Assembly (NCBI GenBank): GCA_025267735.1
Contig: CM046293.1
Coordinates: forward strand, 9,262,560-9,326,559
Source: Mactra quadrangularis
Lineage: Eukaryota; Mollusca; Bivalvia; Venerida; Mactridae
DNA length: 64,000 bases
Reading direction: 5' to 3'
A model generated the notes under the pieces. That model worked only from the letters and a program-made list of their open reading frames with translations, did not search any database and was not told the origin of the DNA. The position numbers were made by a program, and so were the translations under genes. This document shows, piece after piece, positions 1 through 11,439 of the stretch (position 1 is its first letter; each line of letters begins with the position of its first letter).

Positions 1-978
1 TTACTTATAGTTTTACAGTTTTTTGCCAAGTCAATACTGTCATTACATAGTGATATATGTTGACCCCCTTATATCAAAATGTTTACTTTACTATATCCAA
101 AAAATAGTTTGGATATCTAAAGTGATCATTTTTCCACAAATCTGACTTCATTGAAATATCTGATTGCCATTTTTTACCAATCCAATATATGGTGAATTTG
201 CAGGTTAATTGGTACTGGAATTGTTGTCTACTCATGTAAATCTATATGCAAATGTATAGGTTTAAGGTAATGGCATGGTTGTACTCATTAATGTTGCAAG
301 TTCTCATAGTTTGGTGTAAAACTGACAAGCATTTTATTTTTATAGTAGTCTGGTAGTTGGCTAGATTAGTTTGCAATAGTTATAGTTTAGTTATAGTTTG
401 GACTTTTTCTCTACTCATTGCATATCTAATGAGTGTCAGCCATTTAAAATATGTATTCTAATTAATAATACCATAATTGCCTTGACATTTGAATCAAAAG
501 AAGTAAAATGTTTCTTCATTTTACTTTACATGTCATGTAACATATACACTCTTTTTATGACTTATAATTTTAAATTCTGAGCTAACTTTCAACAATAATG
601 ATTAAAAAAGAGAGAAAAAGTCCTTCCTACAGTCATTTTCTTTTCCTCCATAGCTGTTATTTTTTTGTACTACAAAGTCATATGAACACTGGCTTTGATT
701 TTGCATGATCAAAAACACTTGCAAACATTTTTTCATTAGTCTCTTTCTGTTAAAAAAAGTTTATTTCATTGTAGAAATAAAATCTTATCTTTGGTTATTT
801 TGTGAGTTGCTTTCTGTAATAATTGATCATGAACTACCATCTTTTACATTCATAATTATATAACACACCAAAATTATTTATTTTAGTGTAACCTTAATCT
901 CGTATAGTTCACTCACATTGACCTGAGACTAGGTTTACAATTTCAATATTAACATATATCTAAATAACTTAAAGTTAG
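1..978. other. AT-rich non-coding stretch
   Basis: No splice-bounded exon, SINE or tandem array is visible here. Short open frames are not supported by splice signals. It could be intron or intergenic DNA. Confidence 0.6.
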
Positions 979-980
979 TA

Positions 981-1122
981 TTGTTTGTTTTTTCTCAACT
1001 GTCAAAACATGAATAATTTCACGATGACTTCCTGCTCTTTGTTTAACGCTTGCGATATTGAGGTAGTGTGTAATCATCCACTGTGAAATTATTCAATCTT
1101 TGACAGTTGAGAAAAAAAACAA
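981..1122. mobile_element. MITE, TA-flanked, family 'TTTTTCTCAACTGTCAAA'
   Basis: The ends are inverted repeats of about 40 bp carrying TTTTTCTCAACTGTCAAA followed by a TGAATAATTTCAC block. TA dinucleotides flank both sides (979-980 and 1123-1124). The 142-bp size, long terminal inverted repeats and TA target fit a non-autonomous Tc1/mariner-type element. Related copies are at 3,912-4,136, with single ends near 5,386 and 17,576. Confidence 0.75.
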
Positions 1123-1586
1123 TAGCAGACTTGTTACTGAAATGTTAACTGTATTCATTTGTTTCTGGTCAATATGAACAAGCTATACTCACAAAAAATG
1201 GAGGAAAAGTTAGATGTAATTAAGGAAAGGGTGTGGAATGCCTACCATATGTTCAACTTGTCATAACTCTGTCACTGATGCAAATTGATACAATAATGCA
1301 TCTGCTATTTTGGGGATTAGTTTTAATTTTAGTTGAAAATGTATTCACATGTCATTATGCAATGACATTGATGTTCATTATGACGATATAAGTTTGTATT
1401 AGAAATAGAAATTCAAAACAAGCTCTGCTAAACTGCCGACAAATAAATGTTTAATAAGTTCTCTTGTTTGTGGACTTAGTTGAACATATTGGTATTTCCA
1501 CATCCTTGGTTCAGTTCTATGACTTCTAACCCAGTGTACAATGTATAGGCATAAAATTATATAATTATATTCAGTCTTCTTGTCCT

Positions 1587-1758
1587 TTTAAAGTCTTCAC
1601 TTTAATCAACTAGCCTGATTCCTGTGGTTGGTAAATTTATTTAGGCTAGTGAAAATTATTACTTCATTATAGTCTGGCTAGTTGATAATTCAACTTGTTT
1701 CCATAAATTATGATGAATTAAACATTAGTGTTTGTAAGAATTTAAAGGTGAAGACTTT
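1587..1758. repeat. Interrupted inverted repeat
   Basis: The left arm (1587-1615, AAAGTCTTCACTTT then AATCAACTAGCC) is matched in reverse complement by GGCTAGTTGATAATT (1676-1690) and AAAGGTGAAGACTTT (1744-1758). About 50 bases separate the two parts of the right arm. It is probably an old fold-back element with an insertion. The rest of 1,123-1,814 shows nothing else. Confidence 0.5.
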
Positions 1759-1814
1759 ACATCAGATCATAGGTTGTAAATCACAAAATTATTTACGAAA
1801 AATCTGTATTTTTG

Positions 1815-2095
1815 AGGTATATCATTATACCCCCGCTTCGAAGAAGAGGGGGGTATACTGTTTTACCCTTGTCCGTGCGTGCGTCCGTCCGTCCGTCCGT
1901 CCGTTACGAAATTTCCGTCGCAGTTTTCTCAGCAACTATAACATGCAGCAGCCTAATACTTTGCATATTGCTTCATCCCATAGTCCCATGTGGTGTAAAG
2001 CGATTTCATGCTCCTTGCTCATCTACTTCCTGTTTGTCACATATTTTTAGATTTTGGCGGGGGTATCACTAGTGAGCATTAGCTCACAGATTTAC
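1815..2095 (+). repeat. Dispersed repeat with GGGGGTATA ends and (CCGT)n
   Basis: A run of CCGT units at about 1876-1903 follows a short hairpin, ACCCCCGCTTCGAAGAAG with GGGGGGTAT. The segment closes with GGCGGGGGTATCAC. The whole resembles a moderately repetitive, non-coding element; the overlapping open frames are by-products of its composition. Recognition as a repeat rests on its structure and on recall of similar molluscan repeats, not on a second copy here. Confidence 0.45.
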
Positions 2096-2671
2096 TTGTT
2101 TTACCATTGATACAACAGTATCTGTTTTGATAATTTATTCTTTATACTGCTTGATAGTTTGGTTCTAAAGTTCAAAAATAATAACTCCTAATTTCTTTAT
2201 TTGGTATGCAACAAATCATTTCCAGTAAAACATTTCAGTGAAAGAAAGTATTGGGTCAGGAGTTTTAGACTTAGGTTCAATCTAATCCAGAAAAAAACAT
2301 GTCAAGAGTTGAATTGAAAACTGTTCTATCCTACACTTTTTTAAGAAAATGACTGTTTTATACTTCCCTTTAGAAATACTTAGTATAAATACTAGTTATC
2401 CAGTTCAAATGTGTAATGTTATTGAGAAAGTTTAACAATCTAATACTTGTGAAAGTTTGACAGTTTTCGGTTAAACCCTTGGTATATAGTTCATTTAAAA
2501 TGACCTGTCTAAATGAGTACATTCGCATCATATTTGATCCCAGAGGTAATCAAAATACTCCTGTATGTTGTATTCAGAATCTGATATTTTCTGGGTTCAA
2601 AAATGGTTTATCTTCATTCACAGGTGCCTAACACAATTTTTCCTTCTTACTAGATACATATATAGCACTCT
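2096..2671. other. Unassigned AT-rich stretch
   Basis: No exon, SINE or tandem array could be supported in this interval. Confidence 0.5.
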
Positions 2672-2910
2672 AACCTGAGACTGTAACACAGTTGGTAGCA
2701 TGCCGAGATTTCATCCTCAAAGAAGATACTGTTTTGAATCCTATCCGGGGTATTTACACTATTGCATGAAAATGTGACAAACATGTCAATTTACTCCCAT
2801 TAATGTTTTAAGAGAGAAGTTGCAGGTCTTCTGTTAGGATTGGTGAGAACTGGTAATAGATAGTGTTCCAGGAAAAGCTAGGTAATGTGTGCTGGAAAAT
2901 AAACTAGTTT
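2672..2910 (+). mobile_element. Degenerate type-1 tRNA-derived SINE
   Basis: It follows the type-1 SINE at 3,228 block for block: a box-A-like CAGTTGGTAGCATGCCG, a degraded box B, a 'catgaaaatgtgacaa' body and 'ttccaggaaaagctagg'. The many substitutions mark an old insertion. Confidence 0.7.
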
Positions 2911-3227
2911 GTGTATACATCACATAATCCTGTATTATAAGCACTTGATACAGAAAGAAAATTGTCCTAAGCACCATTTAGTTATTATTATTTACTGATA
3001 GTTAGTGTCTTCCAAACGTTTTTGGGTAAAAGAAATTTTGAGAAAAACTGATCATGTATGATGCAAGTGAATTTTAGTATTAGGTAATATGCTTTTCTAT
3101 GTTGCACAATTTGAATAATACATTTGTATGTTTATTAACTATTATAGCCTGTTTTTGTAATGTGCTCAGAAGAATCTTTGCTTCTTATTTCATTGGCAAA
3201 TAGGAACTGGTTATCACAAAAAAAAAA

Positions 3228-3513
3228 CCGGGTCGATAGCGCAGTTGGTAGCGCGCCGGGATTTGGATACTCGTGCCCGAGGGGGTGCGGGTTCAAATCC
3301 CACCCGGGGAGGTTATACTCTTCCATGAAAATTTGACAATAATGTCGATTTTCCTCCATTGGTTAAATAATATGGAGAAGTTTCCGGCCTTATGGAAGGG
3401 TAGGTGAGTACTGGTTATAGACAACGGTCCAGGAAAGCTAGGTTAGGTGCGCTGGACACAGTGAAATGACCTAAATTGTGTTGATACGGCGTTAAATCCA
3501 ATAAATAAATAAA
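3228..3513 (+). mobile_element. Type-1 tRNA-derived SINE, full length
   Basis: The tRNA-like head has box A (TAGCGCAGTTGGTAGCGCG) and box B (GGGTTCAAATCCC). The body includes 'ccaggaaagctaggttaggtg' in part and ends with 'ttgatacggcgttaaat' and an (AAAT)n tail. A target-site duplication TATCACAAAAAAA brackets it (about 3,215-3,227 and 3,514-3,526). The intact duplication and head suggest fairly recent insertion. The same type occurs at 2,672, 30,395 and 58,118. Confidence 0.92.
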
Positions 3514-3540
3514 TATCACAAAAAAACAGGATTTTATCAA

Positions 3541-3565
3541 AGAACTTTTGGAGGGCACTGTATAT
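3541..3565 (+). repeat. Tc1/mariner-like end motif
   Basis: AACTTTTGGAGGGCACTGTA is one of about nine copies of a terminus-like motif in the window (see findings). No partner end was identified here. Confidence 0.4.
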
Positions 3566-3716
3566 TATGCAATTTGATAAAACTTAAGGTAGAATTCTCA
3601 TAACACAAAACATTTTATGTTCACAGAATATTCCTCTGAAAAGTGGAGTCTAATTGTACATTGTATTCCTAATTATTTTACCATGTCAGATTTTTCAATT
3701 AAATTATCTTTTATTT

Positions 3717-3791
3717 TGTACATAGTTTATAATCATATCAAAGGGAGATAATTGTGTACATAGTTTATAATCATATCAAAGGGAGATAATT
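3717..3791 (+). repeat. 38-bp tandem duplication
   Basis: Two adjacent near-identical copies start at 3717 and 3755. Each contains the word CAAAGGGAGATAATT. Confidence 0.85.
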
Positions 3792-3911
3792 ACTCGTTAA
3801 ATTTTTGCATTAAATATTTTCAATAGAAAGATGTTTTAGTCCATGCAATAGGAATTCTACCTTAAACAATGGCTTCACCATTGCCACTTAACAATGTACC
3901 ACTTGATTGTA

Positions 3912-4136
3912 GTGTCAGTTTTTTTCTCAACTGTCAAAGCTTGAATAATTTCACTCTGACTGAATGCATTATAGTTATACTTGAGGCACCATCATTACTA
4001 AAAATCTATCATTTGACATGATCAACTCAACTTATCATACATGTAATGCACAAAATCATGAATGTAAGACGACAATAATTCTAACATACACAATCAATGT
4101 AAAATTATTTGTTTTGACAGTTGAGAAAAATTGAAC
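3912..4136. mobile_element. MITE, second copy of the TTTTTCTCAACTGTCAAA family
   Basis: The left end has TTTTTCTCAACTGTCAAA then GCTTGAATAATTTCAC. The right end holds the reverse complement, near TTTTGACAGTTGAGAAAAA. TA flanks both ends (3910-3911 and 4137-4138). At 225 bp it is longer than the 981-1122 copy, with a different interior. Confidence 0.7.
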
Positions 4137-4138
4137 TA

Positions 4139-5385
4139 TTCTTTGGCACATTTAATTGTCATTGATCATCAACTGAATAGATCAATCGTTTGTATAACAA
4201 TAAGGAATATTAGTCAGTTGTTTCCCCTTGTATACTATTAAATTAGGTTGGTCCAATTATTTGGATTACTCAGACTTTTCCCTTTCTTACTTATCAATGC
4301 CAATTTCCCCAAGTCAATCTTGAAGAACTTTTTTTGTAAATTCTTAAATTTGTTTGAAAATTATTCATCTTGATTGTTCGTGTAAAAAACTATCTAAATT
4401 GCATTATACTGATTCATATCCTGATTTAGAATAGATATTTGGTAAATTATTTTATCATCCTAACTAAAATTATCAAAGAAATTCAATTATAAAATCTTAG
4501 GATTCTAACTGATAGGACCTACTTACCATTAGTAGATCACCTCAAACTTTATCAAGGGAAGATAACTGGCTAATATCTCTTATTGTTATGACAAATGACT
4601 GTATATTAAACCACTCTACCAATCTGACAAGTAAGTTTGAATCTTCCACTGGAATAAGAATGAGAATCTGGTATTCAGGTATGAGTTTTAGTAAACTAAC
4701 ACTGTTTTTGTCTACAGTATTTGAAGTGTATAAATCTATAAGATCTGACAAATATTAATTTAAAATTATCAAAACATTGAAATTGTTCACATGTATTTAT
4801 TTCTATTCTTTTGCCCAAATTATCTTTAATAGTAAATAAAGTTTGCCACCATTTGATATTCACAATAATTATTGTGAGCATTTTAATAACTGCTATTTCC
4901 AAATCATTGCTTGTGAACTCATTTCAAATTTAAAACAGAAAATATCAAATTTCACTGGTTCCACTCAGTAGCTATTGTACTTATTTGGGCATTTTGGAAT
5001 ACATTTTCATATGATATTATGAATAAATGAAAGGCTATAACTTCGCATGATATGTTATATCTACCGTTTGTCAGAAAATATTTATACACTTACAAGTTCT
5101 GCTATGTAGACTACCTAACGTGAAGTGCTCTAGTATGAAGACTTAAAAAATAAATAAAAAAATAAAAAAAAATCTTGTATGATTGTCTTTCAAAATTTTA
5201 GTTACAATTTTATCTTGTTTATTTCATGTAATATTTATATATGATAAATTTCTTAACATTTCATTAGGTAGTCAGTTAGTTGAACAATACTGTAGTTAAA
5301 GTCATGAAAGAGGATTTGTAATGCATGTGAATCACATACAGTAGAAGGTGAGAATACAGCACAGCGTCAGGACTGCCAACACTGT
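4139..5385. other. Unassigned AT-rich stretch
   Basis: It contains an A-rich low-complexity run at about 5,144-5,171. Overlapping minus-strand open frames at 4.5-4.9 kb have neither splice support nor protein-like composition. Nothing else could be supported. Confidence 0.5.
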
Positions 5386-5420
5386 CCAGTTTTCTCAACT
5401 GTCCAGTTTCCTCAATTGGA
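5386..5420 (+). repeat. Fragment of the CTCAACTGTC MITE end
   Basis: TTTTCTCAACTGTC followed by a degenerate TTTCCTCAATTGG repeat matches the terminus seen at 991 and 3921. No second end was found. Confidence 0.4.
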
Positions 5421-7040
5421 CATTATAATAAACTTAGCAATATTTTCTGCTCTTCAAAGCTTGTGAAATTCTCAGCTTCTACTGTTTAACCTTTCATGAC
5501 ATCTAACCTTAGTTAAACAGCCAACTACCAACTTTTTAGATACACATATATCATTATGTAATAGACAGTATTTGACTTGGATTTTTTTTTGTATTTATTT
5601 GATTGCATCAATGTTTTATATCATAGTATCTTGTAATCTTGTAGACTGGTTCTTTATACTTTTATTAGGTTTCAACCATATTTATTTATGCCTCTGAAGA
5701 AAGTTGGGATAGATTTCAAAACTCTAAATTCGTAGCTACAATATATGACCAATAGGGGGAAGGGGGTGGGAAGTTTCGGTGGCAGTAGTGTTGATGAATC
5801 AGTTGACTAGTCAGTTATATATAAAGTTCTGGCAAGTTGTACGTTGGAGAAATACTTACCTGTTCCAATCTGTGTTGGTAAAACTTTAATTCAATTCTGT
5901 TTGGGGGATGTGTGGGGAACCCAGGCTCACAGTTTTAGCCTACCAGTTGTATACCAATCTCATTGAAATCAGATCTTGTTCAAGTTACTGTGTAAGCGTG
6001 TGTCCCACCATCATGCATCTGACCTGAGACTGTCGAAATTGATTTGTCATGTGAGATCATAGACTTGAAAACTCTTAAGAATGTTTTTAAAGGCTTCTAT
6101 GACATTGAGTGATGTATGGAGAAATTAAGTTCTCATAATATAGTCCAACAATATTAACTTTAGCTTGAACTACGTTATATGATATAATTACGGGTACCTG
6201 AATCTATTTCCTCATTGTGATGTAAATACACAATGTATTCATTTGCTTAGATCAATGGTCATACAGAGAGTTGCCCGCAAAACTGTAGTAACTTGCTCAT
6301 TTGGGAAATGCACTTAGTACCTTATTTCAGGCAACACTCGATACATATGAATAAAAATGAATGCTAAATTACCAATTCACTCAGATTCCAAGTAAATGAT
6401 TGCACCAATATCATTGCTTTTGTAATTGTGACAGCCTTCAGTAACTTGTTTCATATCCTGATTATAATAGGATTCCCTTCTAGTCTTAATATTGGGTATC
6501 CCCCTTGTTGACAAGTTAACCTTTTATGAAAATTTGATGATAATGTCAATTTTCCTTCATCAATTAAAATGACTTAAATGTCTTTCTACCTGACTGTTTA
6601 TACAATCATCAGTCATTAAGGGCATAGAACTTTAAATAACTTCTTCATATTTCATCTTGAAATAAATTTTATTTATGGATATCATGTTCTTTGATTTGGA
6701 AGCACTGTCTTTTCTTGTTGTCAGTGTTATTAAGTTTTACTTGACTGCCTGTGATAACTGTTAGTTGGTGTAGAAAATTCATTCAGAGGATAATTAAGTT
6801 CAATTTTCATTTTCACTAGAATTTTTATCTGATGTTAATGAATGCATAGCAATGTCTAGTCATAATAGTATGATTAAACTGCTTTTCCATTTGGGCTTGA
6901 CATATCTAGGTGGTTGTCCAGCTGGACAAGCTGTTTTAAAAGTTATAAATAAGTTCAGTGGTGCTCTGTAAAACCCAAACAAACAAAGTATTATTATCAT
7001 GGTAAATGGGAATAAGTAAGTTTAAATAGGTCTGATAGTT
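5421..7040. other. Unassigned stretch
   Basis: Bases 6,143-6,195 resemble part of the duplicated locus (compare 27,095-27,150: 'ttaac...gaactacgttat...ataattac'). A strong minus-strand donor consensus at about 5,862 has no convincing coding exon beside it. No other feature was seen. Confidence 0.4.
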
Positions 7041-7470
7041 TGATATGTTCTAATGCCTATAGTTCACACTGCCCAGTGCATCCTGGTAATTTGTAGTCAG
7101 CGGACAGGGAAGACTTGTGAAGATAAGTTGCTAAACCAGGAGTCACTACATCTCCATCTTGGACATATTATACTGGTTTTATATGGTTTTACCCAGGAAT
7201 CTTAAGGTGGAGAACTAGATTATGCCAGAAGAGCTACTGTGATGTCCCTGGTCTCCCACTAATAATGCTGTATTGATTTTGCTTCCTGATGAATCCTGGT
7301 TGTATTTAGATTTTAAACACCATCCAGGTCCCTCCTTAGTGATTACCAATTCAACGAGGTTTATTCTGAATAAATGTGATTTTCAATGGCGCCAATACGG
7401 TGTTAGTGATGTTTGCCTCAGTGTCCTAGCGAGATGTACCGGGTTTTACACCAGTACAGTGTGAAGTAGG
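7041..7470. other. GC-richer block of unknown nature
   Basis: Base composition is visibly less AT-rich than its surroundings, and the sequence lacks SINE boxes. A 63-codon plus-strand frame (7,273-7,464) has no splice or start support. It could be an old repeat or an untranslated exon. Confidence 0.3.
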
Positions 7471-8143
7471 AATAAGTAATACCCATATTAAAGATTTCAA
7501 CTGATAATACTTCACATTCCATATTAGTTCATTTGTAGAGAATAAAAATATGGATAGTTTATGAACAAGTAATGGAATAATTTTGTTAATTTTAAGAAAA
7601 TCATTTGAACAATATGGTATCATATTTCTGCCACCTGTTTAACTACATGATTAACATGTTAGTTAAGCAGCTAACTAGTTATGTAACTATTTTTTATTCA
7701 ATAAATTAATAATTATAAATAAATGTAAGTTAGTGCCTGCAACTGCCATTTTTGTAAAATTTACCAAAATTAAATTTAATATATTGATATACAGTAGATG
7801 TTAAGATTATTCTTGGAGCTGTTAAAATAATTACATCAAAATAAAGTATTTACTTCAATGTCATTCAGTCTGAGCATTCATCTTGAGTACCAAATTATTT
7901 CAATCTTATTTTAAAGTAAAATTTAGTGACCTAAGTCTGGCTGTGTAAAATCATTGTTCATATAAAATGTTACATATTAAAATGAATGATAGTCATGCCT
8001 TTACTGAATGTATATCACAAATGAAGTTATTATACATCATGAAATGTTATAAATTTTGACTCTGAAAAACAACAATAGCAAAAATAATTCAAAGTAATTT
8101 CAAAATATATGTAGTTGTCACTGATGATGCTAGAAATATATTA
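7471..8143. other. Unassigned AT-rich stretch
   Basis: Nothing supportable was seen. Confidence 0.5.
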
Positions 8144-8500
8144 GGTATAAAAGAAATTTTGATCCAAGCAATCTAGCAGTATTTGACCATGTTTTCCAGG
8201 GTGGCTTTACTGTTTAGACTGCTGGATTGAATATAAGATGTGTTCTTGTACAATAAAAAACTCAAGATATAAATGGAATTTTGTTCCAGGCAGTCTTGCG
8301 GTATTTGACCATGTTTTCCAGGGTGGCTTTACTGTTTAGACTGCTAGATTGAGTATAAAACGTATACATGTACAGTAAAAAAAACTCAGATATAAATGGA
8401 ATGTTGTTCCAGGCAGTCTTGCGGTATTTGACCATGTTTTCCAGGGTGGCTTTACTGTTTAGACTGCTAGATTGAGTATAAAATGTATACATGTACAATG
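8144..8500 (+). repeat. Three tandem copies of a ~122-bp unit
   Basis: The word GTATTTGACCATGTTTTCC recurs at 8179, 8301 and 8424, so the period is 122-123 bp. Copies 2 and 3 are closer to each other than to copy 1. One period is 123 bp (41 codons), so a minus-strand open frame repeats the same peptide twice. That is a by-product of the repeat. Confidence 0.9.
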
Positions 8501-8926
8501 AACAATAGTTGAACATATAATGTGAATATAGCTAGGGTGCTCTTACATATGTTATATACGGTATTGTACATGTAAGTACAAATCGATGAAGTTTAAACAA
8601 ACTCTAGAAATATGATAATTTACATGGTTAGGTCATCATTTTATTATTACATTTACTGTATTGGTAATGTTGTATGATAACTTATTTTGTTGTGTTACTG
8701 GTAGTTGAGGGTATTGAGTATTATTCATTAAGCTATTGAGTAATAGTTATAATAGGCAATATAGCTTTATTTATTATATGAAAGTGATTTTTACGCATGC
8801 TCATGGCTTTGTGTACTGTAACTTACTCTAGATTAAGTTTGATAATTGGTATAACAGTTTGACTGGATGATTTGTATGTATTTTACTTAATTGTGATGTA
8901 ATTATGTATTTTAACCCAGGGAAGTT
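8501..8926. other. Unassigned AT-rich stretch
   Basis: No feature could be supported. Confidence 0.5.
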
Positions 8927-8940
8927 AAATTATGCTAGTA

Positions 8941-9160
8941 GCCGCGGCCATGGCGTAGTGGTTAGCATGTCTGACTTCGAATCCGGAGATCCGGGTTCAA
9001 ATCCCGGTTGTGGCAGGTCATACCCTATTCATGAGTTGTCGGCCTCGTGGTAGGGTAAGTTATTACTGGTGATAGAAAAAGTGTCCAGGAAACCTATAGT
9101 AGGAAGAGCTGGCCGTCGTGTATATGACCTATATATGTGTAGAATGCGACGTTAAAGAAA
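8941..9160 (+). mobile_element. Type-2 tRNA-derived SINE with target-site duplication
   Basis: The head GCCGCGGCCATGGCGTAGTG runs into box B GGTTCAAATCCC, and the body ends 'gcgacgttaaagaaa'. An exact 14-bp duplication, AAATTATGCTAGTA, flanks it (8927-8940 and 9161-9174). It lacks the features needed to be a functional tRNA gene. Other type-2 copies are in the duplication at 28,238 and 62,826 (minus strand). Confidence 0.92.
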
Positions 9161-9174
9161 AAATTATGCTAGTA

Positions 9175-9489
9175 TTAATTAGTAATGAATTTATTTTATC
9201 GTTATTGTTAAATTGTGATTCCTATATTTGGAAGCAACTTTAAATTTTAATGTCTTACAGAACTTAAGTGCTAGACTTTTACTAAGTTCTAAGTGCCAAG
9301 AATTTTTACTTCAATATGTTAAATAGATTTGGTTGTTACTAAGATTATTCACAAAATCATGGCAGAAATATGTTACAATGGCTTTTGTAATAATAATTCA
9401 ATAAATCAAAAGAAAACATAAAGAAAGAAACAGATAATTAATTCATTTACCATTTACAATCTATCCTGTGTTTATTCTCTACATTAATC
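9175..9489. other. Unassigned AT-rich stretch
   Basis: Nothing supportable was seen. Confidence 0.5.
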
Positions 9490-9714
9490 AGTACAACAGT
9501 AACTTCAGAAGTACAGCAGTAAACATTTACTGCTAAACATTCAGCAGTAAACTTTTGAAAATGTCTGTATAGCTTTAGTAAGTCTTCACTTCTGCAATGT
9601 CTAGCTGTAAAGGTTTACTGTTGTATTGCTGGAATTTCTAGTAGGTTACTTTTGTACTGCTGAAGTTACTGCTGTACTGCTGAAGTTACTGCTGAGTTAC
9701 TGCTGTACTTCTGA
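9490..9714. mobile_element. Fold-back element rich in ACAGCAGTAACTTC
   Basis: The two halves are imperfect reverse complements over about 100 bp each. The ends read CAGTACAACAGTAACTTC and TTACTGCTGTACTTCTG. Short internal repeats of the same word occur in both arms. This is probably a non-autonomous fold-back transposon. Confidence 0.65.
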
Positions 9715-10005
9715 CTTCACATACATACATTTAGGATTCTCTTTACCTAACTACATGTGATACTAGTTAAGTTAATAAAATCATAATTGCTACCCTTCTT
9801 TATATAAATAGTTGATTCAAACATTAGTAATTGTAATATGATAGTTTTTTTCTCTCATTTATTCACAAGATTCATTTTATATAAAAATATTTCATATCAT
9901 ACATTCAAATATGATAATATGATAGTATCATTGTACCCTAAATAGTACCACTAGTATTGTAAATGCAGCTATGACAATATTACTTGTTCTGTATGACTTT
10001 TGTAG

Positions 10006-10040
10006 GTCCTCTACAGACCAAATCCTCTACACAACGACAG
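10006..10040 (+). CDS. Candidate 35-nt micro-exon of an unidentified gene
   Basis: A pyrimidine-rich stretch ending TTTTGTAG precedes the block and GTTTGTAT follows it as a weak donor. All three frames are open. In the frame that leaves two bases at the start, it reads PLQTKSSTQRQ and ends exactly on a codon boundary. That is the phase needed to join the stronger candidate exon at 10,848. The host protein is not recognised and no further upstream exon was found. The exon is short, so chance is a real alternative. Confidence 0.35.
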
Positions 10041-10309
10041 GTTTGTATGTTTCCCTTAGGTGTTGTTTTAAATGAATTTATCCTCTGCAGAACAACAAAC
10101 AGAACTGCAACACACTCGTTCTTGTCTGTGGATGCTTTTCAAGCAATGTTGTACTGTATTGTTAATTGTTTGTTTGGGGTTACAGCACATAGGATATTTT
10201 TTATCAAACTTTGATTAAAGCCCCATAAAATTGACTCCTATTCTACCATGCAGAATAGGAGCTTATTGAACTTAATTTTCCTCTGAATGAATTTACTGCA
10301 CCATCTTTC

Positions 10310-10390
10310 TTAGCTCACATAATCATTATGCTCATTGTGAGCGTTATTTGTGATCACTTTTGTCTGTTCGTTCATCTGTTAGTTCTCTTC
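10310..10390 (+). repeat. Degenerate 'agctcac...gtgagc' repeat fragment
   Basis: TTAGCTCACATAATCATTAT followed by CTCATTGTGAGCG and a 'tctgttcgttc' run resembles a common molluscan dispersed repeat. There is no second copy here, so the call is tentative. Confidence 0.3.
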
Positions 10391-10847
10391 TATTTTGTCT
10401 TTTAGTCCCTTCTTTTCTGCATTTCAAACATTTCAATCTGCATCCTCCAAACTTAATTGAATATTTCCAAGACTGATACAGATTGGTATTGTACATTGTA
10501 CACTCCAGCATACAACTTTAAGGAAATTTATCTATAACTGGCCAGGATATTTCCGGTTATACTGCATTGGCATTCGAGACCACCGAAACATTATGAACGG
10601 GGTATTGGTCATATGGCGTGGCTGGGGGGAGGGCTTTGGTATTATTTTGAAATCTATTCTGACTTTTCATGTATCATATTAAAATCTTACTTTACAAGTG
10701 TTATAAGATGCTATGATATGAAATATAGTATTAAATTTGTATTTTTTTGTGTTGTATTGTAAGTTTCATGATTCTTCTATTTGTTGATAGTTGTAAGATT
10801 ATACATTACTTGTTTATTTTACTCCATTTATTTTTCTTGTTTTTCAG

Positions 10848-10900
10848 ATGAACAGTGATGTAACCCTGGCAACCAGTACCAAGATTATCGTAACATCAAT
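10848..10900 (+). CDS. Candidate internal exon (53 nt) of an unidentified plus-strand gene
   Basis: A long pyrimidine tract ending TTTTTCAG stands directly before the block, and the perfect donor GTAAGT follows at 10,901. Only one frame is open: MNSDVTLATSTKIIVTS plus two bases. It starts in phase 0, matching the end of the candidate exon at 10,006. Both splice sites are near consensus, which makes this the best exon signature in the first 12 kb. No conserved domain is recognised and no downstream partner exon was found before the satellite. It could also be an untranslated or pseudo-exon. Confidence 0.5.
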
Positions 10901-11130
10901 GTAAGTAAAATATTTTTATCATTATTTCTCGAATTTGTTAAATGATGTCACTTGTTAATTAGATTGTGATTGCTAATTAATCAAACTTCGCACATCGGTT
11001 ATTTCCCTTTATTGTTAGCAATATGTGATGTAACTGCTGTGAGGAGTTTGATAAATGATTTGTTAAAACTGTCATCTGGAGTAATAAATTACCTCCCTTA
11101 TAAAAAGAGCTACATTTTGTATTTTAAATA

Positions 11131-11405
11131 CCAGCTAGCTCAGTTGGTAGCACGCAAGTCTACTGATCGAGGGGTCGTGGGTTTGATTCCTGGGCTGGGC
11201 ACACTCGTGGAGCTTGGTCATGAAATTATTTCTCTTGCCATTCTCCTTCCTACCAATGATTTTTAATTATGTAGAACAGTTGTCCGTCCCTGACGAAAGT
11301 ACGCGCTTAGTAGTTGGTTTACAGCTAAATTCAGAGATTTAGCCTTTCCAGGAGGAGTGAGTAGGTTGACTGACCTCCGATATATGACCTATATAATGTT
11401 TTAAA
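11131..11405 (+). mobile_element. Type-3 tRNA-derived SINE
   Basis: The head CCAGCTAGCTCAGTTGGTAG and box B GGGTTTGATTCC lead into the body shared by all type-3 copies ('gagcttggtcatgaaat', 'ttgtccgtccctgacg', 'gagatttagcctttcc', 'tatatgacctat'). The 3' tail is truncated. This type is the most abundant in the window. Confidence 0.88.
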
Positions 11406-11439
11406 TGTATTTTCTGTTTCAATATTTTTATATGCATGT

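Noticed and set aside
5863..5935. Minus-strand exon next to the strong donor at 5,862
   Set aside because: The only long open frame meets a stop before any acceptor-like site. A donor consensus alone is weak evidence.
8262..8516. 84-codon minus-strand frame with a duplicated peptide
   Set aside because: It is a translation of the tandem repeat with a 123-bp period. There is no start context, splice site or protein-like conservation.
8941..9016. Possible genuine tRNA gene
   Set aside because: The sequence continues directly into a SINE body with a target duplication. The anticodon arm does not fold well.
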